From positions 1-12,435 of the forward strand of contig JASIEN010000767.1 of NCBI GenBank assembly GCA_030045935.1: a stretch of 12,435 bases of DNA, in the 5' to 3' direction. Made by a program: the position numbers and the translations under genes. How positions within the stretch are numbered: position 1 is the stretch's first letter; the number at the start of each line of letters is the position of its first letter. The notes under the pieces were generated by a model that was given only the letters and a program-made list of their open reading frames with translations, had not been told where the DNA came from and made no database searches. Positions 1 to 5,802 of this stretch are shown here, one piece after another. This DNA comes from Candidatus Sulfotelmatobacter sp. Lineage in GTDB: Bacteria; Acidobacteriota; Terriglobia; Terriglobales; Acidobacteriaceae.

Positions 1-564
1 GTATTCGAGTGCAACCTTTTCCGATGCCAGCTTTGTGCTTCCATAAAGGGAGATCGGCGGCTCCGTGGAGAAATCCGGCCCGATCCCGCGAGGTGTTGCT
101 CCGGGCGGCAAGGCCTTCGAGCCATCCAGTTGGAATGCCTCGTCATTTTCCGCCAAGGGAATCGAGCATAGGGCGGAGATCGAGTAGACCCTGCTGCTGC
201 TGAGCAACACCAGACCCGCTTTTCGCGTCTTGCAGTATTCGAGAACGTTCACCAGGCTGGAGAGGTTGTGCTCGAAAAGCTGCCGGCTGCTGGATCCCGC
301 TAGCACTCCTGCCAGCACACTTGGGTTCGCGGCGGCGTCAATTACCCAGTCGGCTGTCGGCAAACTCTCAAAGTCGCTGGCTGCCCGAATATCGCCATGA
401 ATATGAGTCACGCCCAGTTGCCGCAAACGGCCTCGATTCACCTCGGAGCCGGGGCGCATCAGGTTGTCGATACCACAGATTGTCAGGTTCTCGTGCCTCT
501 CCAACAAATGGTGGGCCAGCGAGCTGCCCACAAATCCGCAGATCCCGGTGATGAGAACCTTCAT
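1..564 (-). CDS. NAD-dependent sugar epimerase/dehydratase (extended SDR), C-terminus beyond window edge
   Basis: Seen: an open frame of 188 codons from ATG at 564 runs off position 1 without a stop, so the 3' part is missing. It starts with a Rossmann dinucleotide-binding motif GICGFVG (residues 7-13), an acidic residue at the end of beta-2 (GIDN, 31-34), a Ser triad position in LLSSSRVY (120-127), and the catalytic YGSTK (174-178) spaced as in extended SDRs. Known: such enzymes act on nucleotide-activated sugars in the cytoplasm. The ATG overlaps the stop of the upstream epimerase gene by four bases (ATGA, 561-564), so the two are probably translationally coupled and act in one sugar pathway. 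Substrate cannot be read from the sequence. A full length near 340 residues would be usual, so roughly 150 are outside the window. The call as an SDR is firm; the specific reaction is not known. Confidence 0.85.
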   Translation of the reverse strand, partial: MKVLITGICGFVGSSLAHHLLERHENLTICGIDNLMRPGSEVNRGRLRQLGVTHIHGDIRAASDFESLPTADWVIDAAANPSVLAGVLAGSSSRQLFEHNLSSLVNVLEYCKTRKAGLVLLSSSRVYSISALCSIPLAENDEAFQLDGSKALPPGATPRGIGPDFSTEPPISLYGSTKLASEKVALEY

Positions 565-1634
565 CCGGTGGCCTGCCTCATCAGCCGCTCGGTCCAGCTA
601 GTGACGATTTCGCCGAAGATAATGTCAAGCGGCCGGGTAATACCCCACGTCGGATAGTGTGCCTTCATCTTGCGCAGGTCGCTGTAATAACAGATATGGT
701 CGCCACTGCGATTCTCATCGATGTACCGCCATTTCATCGCCTGACCCGTGTGGCACCGTGCCATCTCGAAAGCTTCGAGGATGGAGCAAGCGTTCTGTTT
801 TCCGCCACCTAGATTGTAGACTTCCGCCACCCGCGGGGCCTTCGAGAATTCCAACATGAAGCGGGCTACATCAAGAGAGTGGATGTTGTCGCGCACTTGC
901 TTTCCCTTATAGCCAAAGACGGTGTATTGGCGGCCTTCCATATTGCACTTGATAAGATAACTCAGGAACCCGTGCAACTCGACTCCGGAGTGATTCGGCC
1001 CGGTCAGGCACCCTCCGCGAAGGCAGCATGTCGGCATGTTGAAGTAGCGACCGTACTCTTGCACCATAACGTCGGCCGCTACTTTCGACGCTCCAAATAT
1101 CGAGTGCTTGCTCTGATCGATCGAAAGGGTCTCCGGGATACCATTCTCATAAGCCGGGTCGTCATAGTCCCAGCGTGACTCGAGTTCCTTCAGAGGGATT
1201 TCATTGGGGCGGTCACCGTAAACTTTGTTGGTGGACATGTGAATAAACGGTGACTCAGGACAATACTGTCGCGCCGCCTCCAGCAAATTCAGCGTGCCCA
1301 ACGCGTTGGTCTCGAAATCGAGGAACGGGATCGCCGCCGCTCGATCGTGCGACGGCTGTGCTGCCGTGTGAATAATCAGGTCAGGCTTGGTTTCTTTGAC
1401 GAACGGGAGCAATGCCTCACGGTTGCGTATATCGAGTGTGCTGTGCTGGTATCCCGAAATTTGTTCCTTGAGCCGTCCCAGCACCCAGGTGGTATCTCCT
1501 TCCGGTCCGAAGAAAACCGCACGGAGATTGTTGTCGATTCCGACTACCCGAAAACCCTGGCATGAAAAGAACAGGCTGACCTCGGACCCGATCAGTCCGC
1601 AAGAACCTGTGACTAGCAGAACTTTCTGTCCCAC
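561..1634 (-). CDS. CDP-paratose 2-epimerase-like NAD-dependent epimerase (extended SDR)
   Basis: A 357-residue extended SDR resembling Salmonella RfbE, which makes CDP-tyvelose from CDP-paratose. Visible: GSCGLIG nucleotide-binding loop (10-16), GIDNN (32-36), TLNLLEAARQYCP (114-126), STNKVYGD (134-141) and GKQVRDNIHS (244-253), all echoing that family. The active-site position that is normally YxxxK reads FGASK (180-184): the catalytic Tyr is Phe here, the Lys remains. This is either a subfamily trait or a change in chemistry. Start: GTG at 1634 is chosen because AGAGG lies 8 nt upstream (1643-1647). The gene is divergent from the sulfatase-like gene and its TGA overlaps the ATG of the next epimerase. 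Likely role is synthesis of an unusual deoxy- or epimerised sugar for a surface glycan; the exact substrate is inference. Confidence 0.85.
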   Translation of the reverse strand: MGQKVLLVTGSCGLIGSEVSLFFSCQGFRVVGIDNNLRAVFFGPEGDTTWVLGRLKEQISGYQHSTLDIRNREALLPFVKETKPDLIIHTAAQPSHDRAAAIPFLDFETNALGTLNLLEAARQYCPESPFIHMSTNKVYGDRPNEIPLKELESRWDYDDPAYENGIPETLSIDQSKHSIFGASKVAADVMVQEYGRYFNMPTCCLRGGCLTGPNHSGVELHGFLSYLIKCNMEGRQYTVFGYKGKQVRDNIHSLDVARFMLEFSKAPRVAEVYNLGGGKQNACSILEAFEMARCHTGQAMKWRYIDENRSGDHICYYSDLRKMKAHYPTWGITRPLDIIFGEIVTSWTERLMRQATG

Positions 1635-1765
1635 TTAAATAACCTCTAAATGCTGGACTCTGACCAGAATAGCGGGTATTTCGCTTTATCCGTCACCGAT
1701 GAGATAATCAAGAACAGCAAGTATATGCTTCGATTGCTAGTAACGGTACTCCGCGCAGAGAGGCG
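1635..1765. promoter_or_regulatory. Divergent intergenic region between the epimerase operon and the sulfatase-like gene
   Basis: About 130 bp, locally AT-richer than its surroundings, separates two divergent genes and must contain the leftward promoter and probably the rightward one. I found no convincing paired -35/-10 boxes on either strand. If the sulfatase-like gene really begins near 2009-2033, this region extends to about 2010. No RNA gene or repeat seen. Confidence 0.4.
1643..1647 (-). promoter_or_regulatory. Shine-Dalgarno for the epimerase GTG start
   Basis: AGAGG on the minus strand with an 8-nt spacer to GTG at 1634. It decides the non-ATG start of the epimerase gene. Confidence 0.6.
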
Positions 1766-3937
1766 GTGGGCAATGCCATCTTGGCTGAAAGCGACAAGCC
1801 TGGAAACTTCAGCCAACCTGCCCTGGCGCATATGCAATCGCCGCCTTCAGACCCTGCCGCACCGAGCATCCGCCGGCCTACGTATCTTGCTTCCAGTCTG
1901 GGCGGAGTTTCCTGTAAAATCGGCGTTTCTGCTAGAAATCTTGAGCGCAACCGATGGAGATCTAGGAACTTGCCTGCCGATCTGGCCGTAGCACCACCTC
2001 CCAAGGATGTGCGGATCCCAAGAGCTGTGAATTTGCGGTCAGGGATCGCCTTGCTTAGCATCGTGGCTTTGCTTTGCTTAAGCCTTGAAGTAGAACTCTT
2101 ACAGCAGATCGACAGTCTGCGTCTTTATCTGACCACAGGCGAGATCGCGTTGGAACTCGCGGCTGTTTTGTTGGTTTCAATTGCAATCGCCTGTTGTTGG
2201 TGGTTTTTTGTCCTGTTGATCGGAAAATTTGCCGGGCTTCTCTTGCCGGCGCGATGGCGAATCCACTTGCTCTGGGACCTGTGGATGGCGGGTCCCCTGG
2301 TATATCTCCTTGTGCAGTTATTCGAGGCTTTTACGATTGAGGTCTTTCCTCACTGGCATCAGGATCTATCCCTTCTAATCGACGCTGCTGTCGGCGTCAC
2401 TTGCATTTGCATAGCATGTTTTTGTCTTGTCGACTGGGACATGCTACAGAAGTTTTGCCGCACCCGCCTGATGCCGATCGCCTGGTTCCATATCGTCCTC
2501 GCGATTGTCGCGGTCGCGGCGCTTTGGCTACATGGCGTGCGGTTGTTCCATGACTACGAACGTCCGTCGCACGCGACTGCGGCTTCCGGCGCTCCGGACA
2601 TTTACCTCATAACCATTGATGCGCTAAGGGCCGATGACATGTCCGTCTACGGGTACGGCCGAGCGACTACACCCAATCTTGAGAGATTTGCACAACGCAG
2701 CTTTACTTTCGATTACCACTTTGCAAATTCTAACTTCACCACTCCGACGACTGCATCGATGGAAACGGGGAAGCTTCCGTGGTCGCATCGAGTCTTTCAA
2801 ACCGGCGGCTTCCTTCGGGATAAGAACCAGCAGGAAAGCCTGCCCGCCTTATTGAAGCAGCGAGGATATTACACAGCGATGATCTCTTCGAATTTCCTCG
2901 CCGCCCCATTTCGCCACGGAACCCTGGATAGCTACGATGCGGTGGAATATGCTTCTCCAAAGGGCCTTACTGGGTTTCGCTATCGCGCGTCCAACCTATT
3001 AGGCGTTAACACGCAAAGCACTCTTGCATTCTCGTTACTCCGCGGGGTGAACAGTCGCGTCGGTGCTTCTCTCGATAAGATGATTTGGGGCGACCGTTAT
3101 CTATCGCCGCCCGAAGATGTGTTTGAACGAGCGACGAAGTTTCTGGAACGACAAAATAACTCGCATCCAATCTTTCTTTGGTCACACATTCTACCGCCTC
3201 ATGACCCGTATTGGCCTCCCGCTCCTTATCGACACCGTTTCGTCTCACAACATATCCAGGACTATGCCAACCTTGTGGTGCCCAATACTAAAATCCCGCA
3301 TCGTGGCGCCACAGCAGAGCAGTTGCGCAATGCCTACGACGAAATGGTCCTATACGCTGACCACTCTGTTGGGGAGTTTCTGGATTGGCTGGATCGAACC
3401 GGCCGTCTGGATCGATCGATTGTGATTATCTCAGCGGATCATGGAGAATTATTTGAACACGACCGTTTGGGCCACGGAGGCCCTGCCCTCTACAACAGCG
3501 TCATCCGAATCCCGTTGTTGATCCACCTTCCCGGCCAAAAAGACGCCGTGCACATTGAAGAGCCTGCTGAGCAAGCGGACCTGCTTCCTACCCTCCTCGA
3601 CCTCATTGGATCTCCGCTCCCGGACTGGACTGATGGCATCTCTCTCAAGCCGGCTTTCGAGGCAAAAAGTCTGCCGGATCGATATGTCTTCAGCATGAAC
3701 CTGGAGCCAAATTCGACTTTCGCCCCCATTACCAAGGGCACCATTGCCGTCATGGACGACCAGTTCAAATTTGTGCGCTACCTTGAGTCAGGGGAGGAGC
3801 AACTCTACAGCTACCGAATGGACGAAGGGGAGGAACATAATCTCGTCGACTCTCTACCCCAAGTGGCCCGGCGGATGCGAGAGGTATTGCTCAATAAGAT
3901 TGAAGAGGTCAACCTCCACTTCCCTGGCAAACGATGA
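1766..3937 (+). CDS. Membrane-anchored sulfatase/alkaline-phosphatase-superfamily enzyme with Thr nucleophile
   Basis: Up to 723 residues. After an unassigned N-terminus (1-90) come about five hydrophobic helices (roughly 92-110, 127-152, 171-190, 203-222, 240-258), then a periplasmic sulfatase-fold domain from 277. Metal-site motifs: TIDALRADD (283-291), HILPPHDPY (474-482), SADHGE (556-561) and GHGG (569-572). The nucleophile motif reads TTPTTASMETG (325-335): T325 stands where sulfatases have Cys/Ser converted to formylglycine, and the following Arg is also Thr. Known: Thr nucleophiles occur in phosphodiesterase, phosphatase and phosphoethanolamine/phosphoglycerol-transferase members, which also share a five-helix anchor. 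Phosphoester hydrolysis or transfer is therefore as likely as sulfate removal. Start uncertain: GTG 1766 has AGAGAGG only 2 nt upstream; in-frame GTG 2009 or 2027, or TTG 2033, would drop the unassigned N-terminus. The stop TGA (3935-3937) overlaps the start of a sulfotransferase remnant. Confidence 0.85.
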   Translation: MGNAILAESDKPGNFSQPALAHMQSPPSDPAAPSIRRPTYLASSLGGVSCKIGVSARNLERNRWRSRNLPADLAVAPPPKDVRIPRAVNLRSGIALLSIVALLCLSLEVELLQQIDSLRLYLTTGEIALELAAVLLVSIAIACCWWFFVLLIGKFAGLLLPARWRIHLLWDLWMAGPLVYLLVQLFEAFTIEVFPHWHQDLSLLIDAAVGVTCICIACFCLVDWDMLQKFCRTRLMPIAWFHIVLAIVAVAALWLHGVRLFHDYERPSHATAASGAPDIYLITIDALRADDMSVYGYGRATTPNLERFAQRSFTFDYHFANSNFTTPTTASMETGKLPWSHRVFQTGGFLRDKNQQESLPALLKQRGYYTAMISSNFLAAPFRHGTLDSYDAVEYASPKGLTGFRYRASNLLGVNTQSTLAFSLLRGVNSRVGASLDKMIWGDRYLSPPEDVFERATKFLERQNNSHPIFLWSHILPPHDPYWPPAPYRHRFVSQHIQDYANLVVPNTKIPHRGATAEQLRNAYDEMVLYADHSVGEFLDWLDRTGRLDRSIVIISADHGELFEHDRLGHGGPALYNSVIRIPLLIHLPGQKDAVHIEEPAEQADLLPTLLDLIGSPLPDWTDGISLKPAFEAKSLPDRYVFSMNLEPNSTFAPITKGTIAVMDDQFKFVRYLESGEEQLYSYRMDEGEEHNLVDSLPQVARRMREVLLNKIEEVNLHFPGKR

Positions 3938-3973
3938 TGGATCCCCAGCAAGATTCATGGGCGAATCGATTGC
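3791..3973 (+). repeat. Left arm of diverged inverted repeat spanning a sulfatase/sulfotransferase junction
   Basis: Hand alignment with the minus strand of 5520-5701 gives about 147 identities in 183 columns with one gap. It covers the last 48 codons of the intact sulfatase-like gene, its stop, and the first codons of the sulfotransferase remnant. Similarity becomes uncertain outside these limits; it may continue weakly to about 3992. Confidence 0.85.
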
Positions 3974-3992
3974 CTTGTCGCTGAGGCTGTGG
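3934..3992 (+). pseudogene. 5' remnant of a sulfotransferase gene
   Basis: ATG ATG at 3934 overlaps the sulfatase stop (ATGATG) and opens only 16 codons, MMDPQQDSWANRLPCR, before TGA at 3982. This matches the start of the intact sulfotransferase at 5559, MMGPQQDSLTKRLRLS. The DNA matches at 35 of 39 positions from the TGA onward, then a small deletion after 3973 shifts the frame; resuming it gives LSLRLW against LSLGAW. Beyond about 3992 I see no convincing similarity, so the rest of that gene is deleted or replaced. Confidence 0.85.
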
Positions 3993-4156
3993 ACCTACCA
4001 GGTTTCACACGAAGCCACCTGTCAACGCGGCCTTCATTATCTTCGCATTGTGCTGGTTATGCATCTATACCAATGGCAGGCCGTCACCAGTGCTGCGGCT
4101 GGAATGCGCTTTCTTTGATATTGACATTCAGGTGGATTGCCTGTTAAAAGAAAGCG
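3993..4156 (+). other. Non-coding gap downstream of the sulfotransferase remnant
   Basis: About 160 bp with no recognisable gene. It may be worn-out sulfotransferase DNA, but alignment with the intact gene is not convincing here. Its last 36 bp hold a promoter-like pair described separately. Confidence 0.4.
4121..4149 (+). promoter_or_regulatory. Possible sigma-70-type promoter for the small membrane protein
   Basis: A perfect TTGACA (4121-4126) is followed after 17 bp by TTAAAA (4144-4149; three of six consensus bases). The predicted transcript would begin within a base or two of the GTG at 4157, giving a leaderless or nearly leaderless mRNA. The -10 match is poor and a chance hit is possible. 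Confidence 0.3.
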
Positions 4157-4414
4157 GTGGTTCCAAAACGGGAATTCTATTTTTCTCTCATCCTGGTTCT
4201 GACCCTCGTGCTGATGGTACCTGCACGGCTATTCGCCTATGGAGACCCCAGCGGAGGATATCTCTTTCAGATCCTCACACCATTGGCCGCCATGCTCTGG
4301 GGAGCGTGGTTGATTTTTGCGGGTGCGATCCGCAGGAGGCTAGAGAAAATCTTCCGTCGAACACGCTTGGCCACTCCGGGAGAAGCCGAAGGCGATAGCC
4401 CAGAGAACTCCTGA
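4157..4414 (+). CDS. Small exported membrane protein with YGDPSGG motif
   Basis: An 85-residue product with a clear signal peptide or first helix (8-25, possible cleavage after ARLFA at 27), then YGDPSGGYLFQ (28-38), a second helix (about 39-57), a basic cluster GAIRRRLEKIFRRTR (56-70), and a polar tail. The layout Y-x-D-P-x-x-G-x-x-x-x-Q straight after the signal peptide resembles small unnamed proteins with AY-D-P-GTGS motifs that I recall beside membrane-bound sulfatase/phosphatase-superfamily genes; that association is memory, not a search result. GTG at 4157 is used because it alone includes the full signal peptide; the upstream AAAGAAAG is a weak ribosome site. Its stop is only 5 bp from the stop of the converging sulfotransferase. 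Function unknown; a partner or assembly factor for the neighbouring membrane enzyme is a guess. Confidence 0.7.
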   Translation: MVPKREFYFSLILVLTLVLMVPARLFAYGDPSGGYLFQILTPLAAMLWGAWLIFAGAIRRRLEKIFRRTRLATPGEAEGDSPENS

Positions 4415-4419
4415 TACAG

Positions 4420-5559
4420 CTATTCGGTCGGAGCTCGCTCCCCATCACTCAACTCAATAGAACAGCCGGACCAGGCGTATTCCTTTTGTTCAATCAGGCT
4501 GCCCCATGCAGCGTCAACACGCATTCTCTGCTCTCGCGATAGTCTGAAGCGGTTTCTTCGATGACCCGCTGTTTTGGCCAGATGTGCCTCCACTGCCGGG
4601 CGCACGAGCTCGAAATCTGGGAGCTTGAGTTGGAAGTAGACACGAGAGATCTGTTCGACGGGTTTCGCAACCAAGTCCTCGTAACGAAGCCTGGCGATTG
4701 AACCTGGCGTAGAGTAGCGGAGTCCTTCCGAGATTACCTTCTCATGCAACGTGTACGCGGCGAGAATAAATCTTTCTAATTCATTTTCGGAGCAATGCTC
4801 CAGGCCATAACGCCCGGTCAGCGTCCGCCACAATTTCAAATTGGACGCGAAGATTTCGTAGGGGTTACGCTCGATGAGCACATATCGCGCTCCAGGAAAT
4901 TTCTTCTGCAAGGTGCGCATCCGATAGCCGTGAGTTGGGGATTTCAAAATCAGAGGCTTCCCCTGGTGGATCGTCAGAAGCTTCAGAAAATATTCGAAGG
5001 TTCCATACCACGTCTCCTGGTCCTTGACCGGGAGCTGCTGCAAGTCGAGAAGCGGGTTCACATTCTTCATCAGCGAAGGAACTAATAGCGCCTGGTAAGC
5101 GGATGGTGCGCCTAACCCCAGCAAGGCGAATTCGTCTTCCTGCGGAGATGACCATGAATAGTGCATCTCATCCATAGGGCGACGGGTTTGTTGTTGCTGG
5201 TGGGCGGGAATCCAGCGCTCGGAAAGGAGAAAGTGTGCGGGATTCAAGCAGGCATAAGTGGTCGGGAAGCCAAAACGTGAGTCGCAGCACAGCAACTCAT
5301 GCAGAAAAGTGGTTCCGGAACGCCAGAAGCCTAGCACAAAAATCGGCGGCTGGAGAATAGTGGCTGCCAGAGCTTCTGAGTAGCTCTTGTCTTGAATACG
5401 CCGTAATGTCGATTGCATCGCACCGTCGAGCCAGTAAAGGGCGTTCGTGCGCCAAGCGAGACGGCTGCGGCTGGGGTCAATTCTGCGGACCAGCGATCGC
5501 CAGGCGCCTAATGACAAACGCAATCGCTTCGTCAATGAATCTTGCTGGGGACCCATCAC
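4420..5559 (-). CDS. Sulfotransferase family protein (PAPS-dependent type)
   Basis: A 379-residue protein with the two PAPS-binding signatures of the family: the 5'-phosphosulfate loop FVLGFWRSGTTFLHELL (74-90) and the 3'-phosphate motif RYVLIERNPYEIFASN (225-240). Between them lies LILKSPTHGYRMRTL (203-217), typical of bacterial Sulfotransfer_3-like enzymes. Known: such proteins move sulfate from PAPS to a hydroxyl or amine on a glycan, lipid or small molecule. No signal peptide, so it should act in the cytoplasm. Start: GTG 5559, or ATG 5556 immediately after; neither has a Shine-Dalgarno. The upstream DNA is the tail of a dead sulfatase gene whose original TGA overlapped this start, so translation was probably coupled to it. 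The acceptor is unknown; the neighbouring epimerases make a surface sugar plausible. Confidence 0.88.
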   Translation of the reverse strand: MMGPQQDSLTKRLRLSLGAWRSLVRRIDPSRSRLAWRTNALYWLDGAMQSTLRRIQDKSYSEALAATILQPPIFVLGFWRSGTTFLHELLCCDSRFGFPTTYACLNPAHFLLSERWIPAHQQQQTRRPMDEMHYSWSSPQEDEFALLGLGAPSAYQALLVPSLMKNVNPLLDLQQLPVKDQETWYGTFEYFLKLLTIHQGKPLILKSPTHGYRMRTLQKKFPGARYVLIERNPYEIFASNLKLWRTLTGRYGLEHCSENELERFILAAYTLHEKVISEGLRYSTPGSIARLRYEDLVAKPVEQISRVYFQLKLPDFELVRPAVEAHLAKTAGHRRNRFRLSREQRMRVDAAWGSLIEQKEYAWSGCSIELSDGERAPTE

Positions 5560-5701
5560 CGTTTGCCAGGAGACTACCAGCTTACCTCTTCAATCTTATC
5601 GAGCAATACCTTCCGCGTCCGCTGCCCACTTCGGGTTGAGGGTCGACGAGATTATGGTCCTCCTCCTCGTCGGCTCTGTACTTGTAGAGTTGCTCCGTTC
5701 C
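5520..5701 (-). repeat. Right arm of diverged inverted repeat spanning a sulfatase/sulfotransferase junction
   Basis: Minus-strand counterpart of 3791-3973. It covers the sulfatase remnant and the first 13 codons of the intact sulfotransferase. About 1.55 kb (3974-5519) lies between the two arms, and they are inverted relative to each other. Confidence 0.85.
5556..5701 (-). pseudogene. 3' remnant of a sulfatase-like gene
   Basis: Reading leftward from 5701 gives GTEQLYKYRADEEEDHNLVD, which matches GEEQLYSYRMDEGEEHNLVD at the end of the intact sulfatase-like protein. A one-base deletion near 5630-5620 then shifts the frame; in the shifted frame the match resumes as RKVLLDKIEEV against REVLLNKIEEV. 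An in-frame TAG follows at 5576-5574, yet the old C-terminal codons PGKR and TGA (5558-5556) are still readable and line up with the intact gene. About 49 codons remain; the rest of the gene, which should lie towards glmM, is gone or unrecognisable. Confidence 0.85.
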
Positions 5702-5802
5702 CAGGCGCGAAAGTTCCGAGCAAAAGGGCAGCCTGATGGAATTTTGCGCCTCGGGGCTTGCACTGGCGAAGAGCCCGAATTACGGCCTCTGAAGTGATCC
5801 GT
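5702..5802. other. Gap between glmM stop and the sulfatase remnant
   Basis: About 100 bp. One minus-strand frame contains AVIRALR...AKF, which vaguely recalls the part of sulfatases preceding the remnant, but the match is too weak to claim. A short GGGCT/AGCCC stem is present without a following T-run, so I do not call a glmM terminator. Confidence 0.35.

Noticed and set aside
3744..4118. A plus-strand frame crossing the end of the sulfatase-like gene into the gap
   Set aside because: Its first half is an out-of-frame reading of the sulfatase gene and its second half includes the frameshifted sulfotransferase stub; not an independent gene.
4425..4445. GGAGC/GCTCC palindrome near the convergent stops as a bidirectional terminator
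   Set aside because: Too short, loop too small and no T-runs; it lies inside the sulfotransferase coding end.
5740..5790. GGGCT/AGCCC stem as a glmM terminator
   Set aside because: Five-pair stem with a long loop and no following T-run.
5447..5797. Plus-strand frames across the glmM-sulfotransferase gap
   Set aside because: The minus strand here is a sulfatase remnant, which explains the openness; no sensible plus-strand protein.
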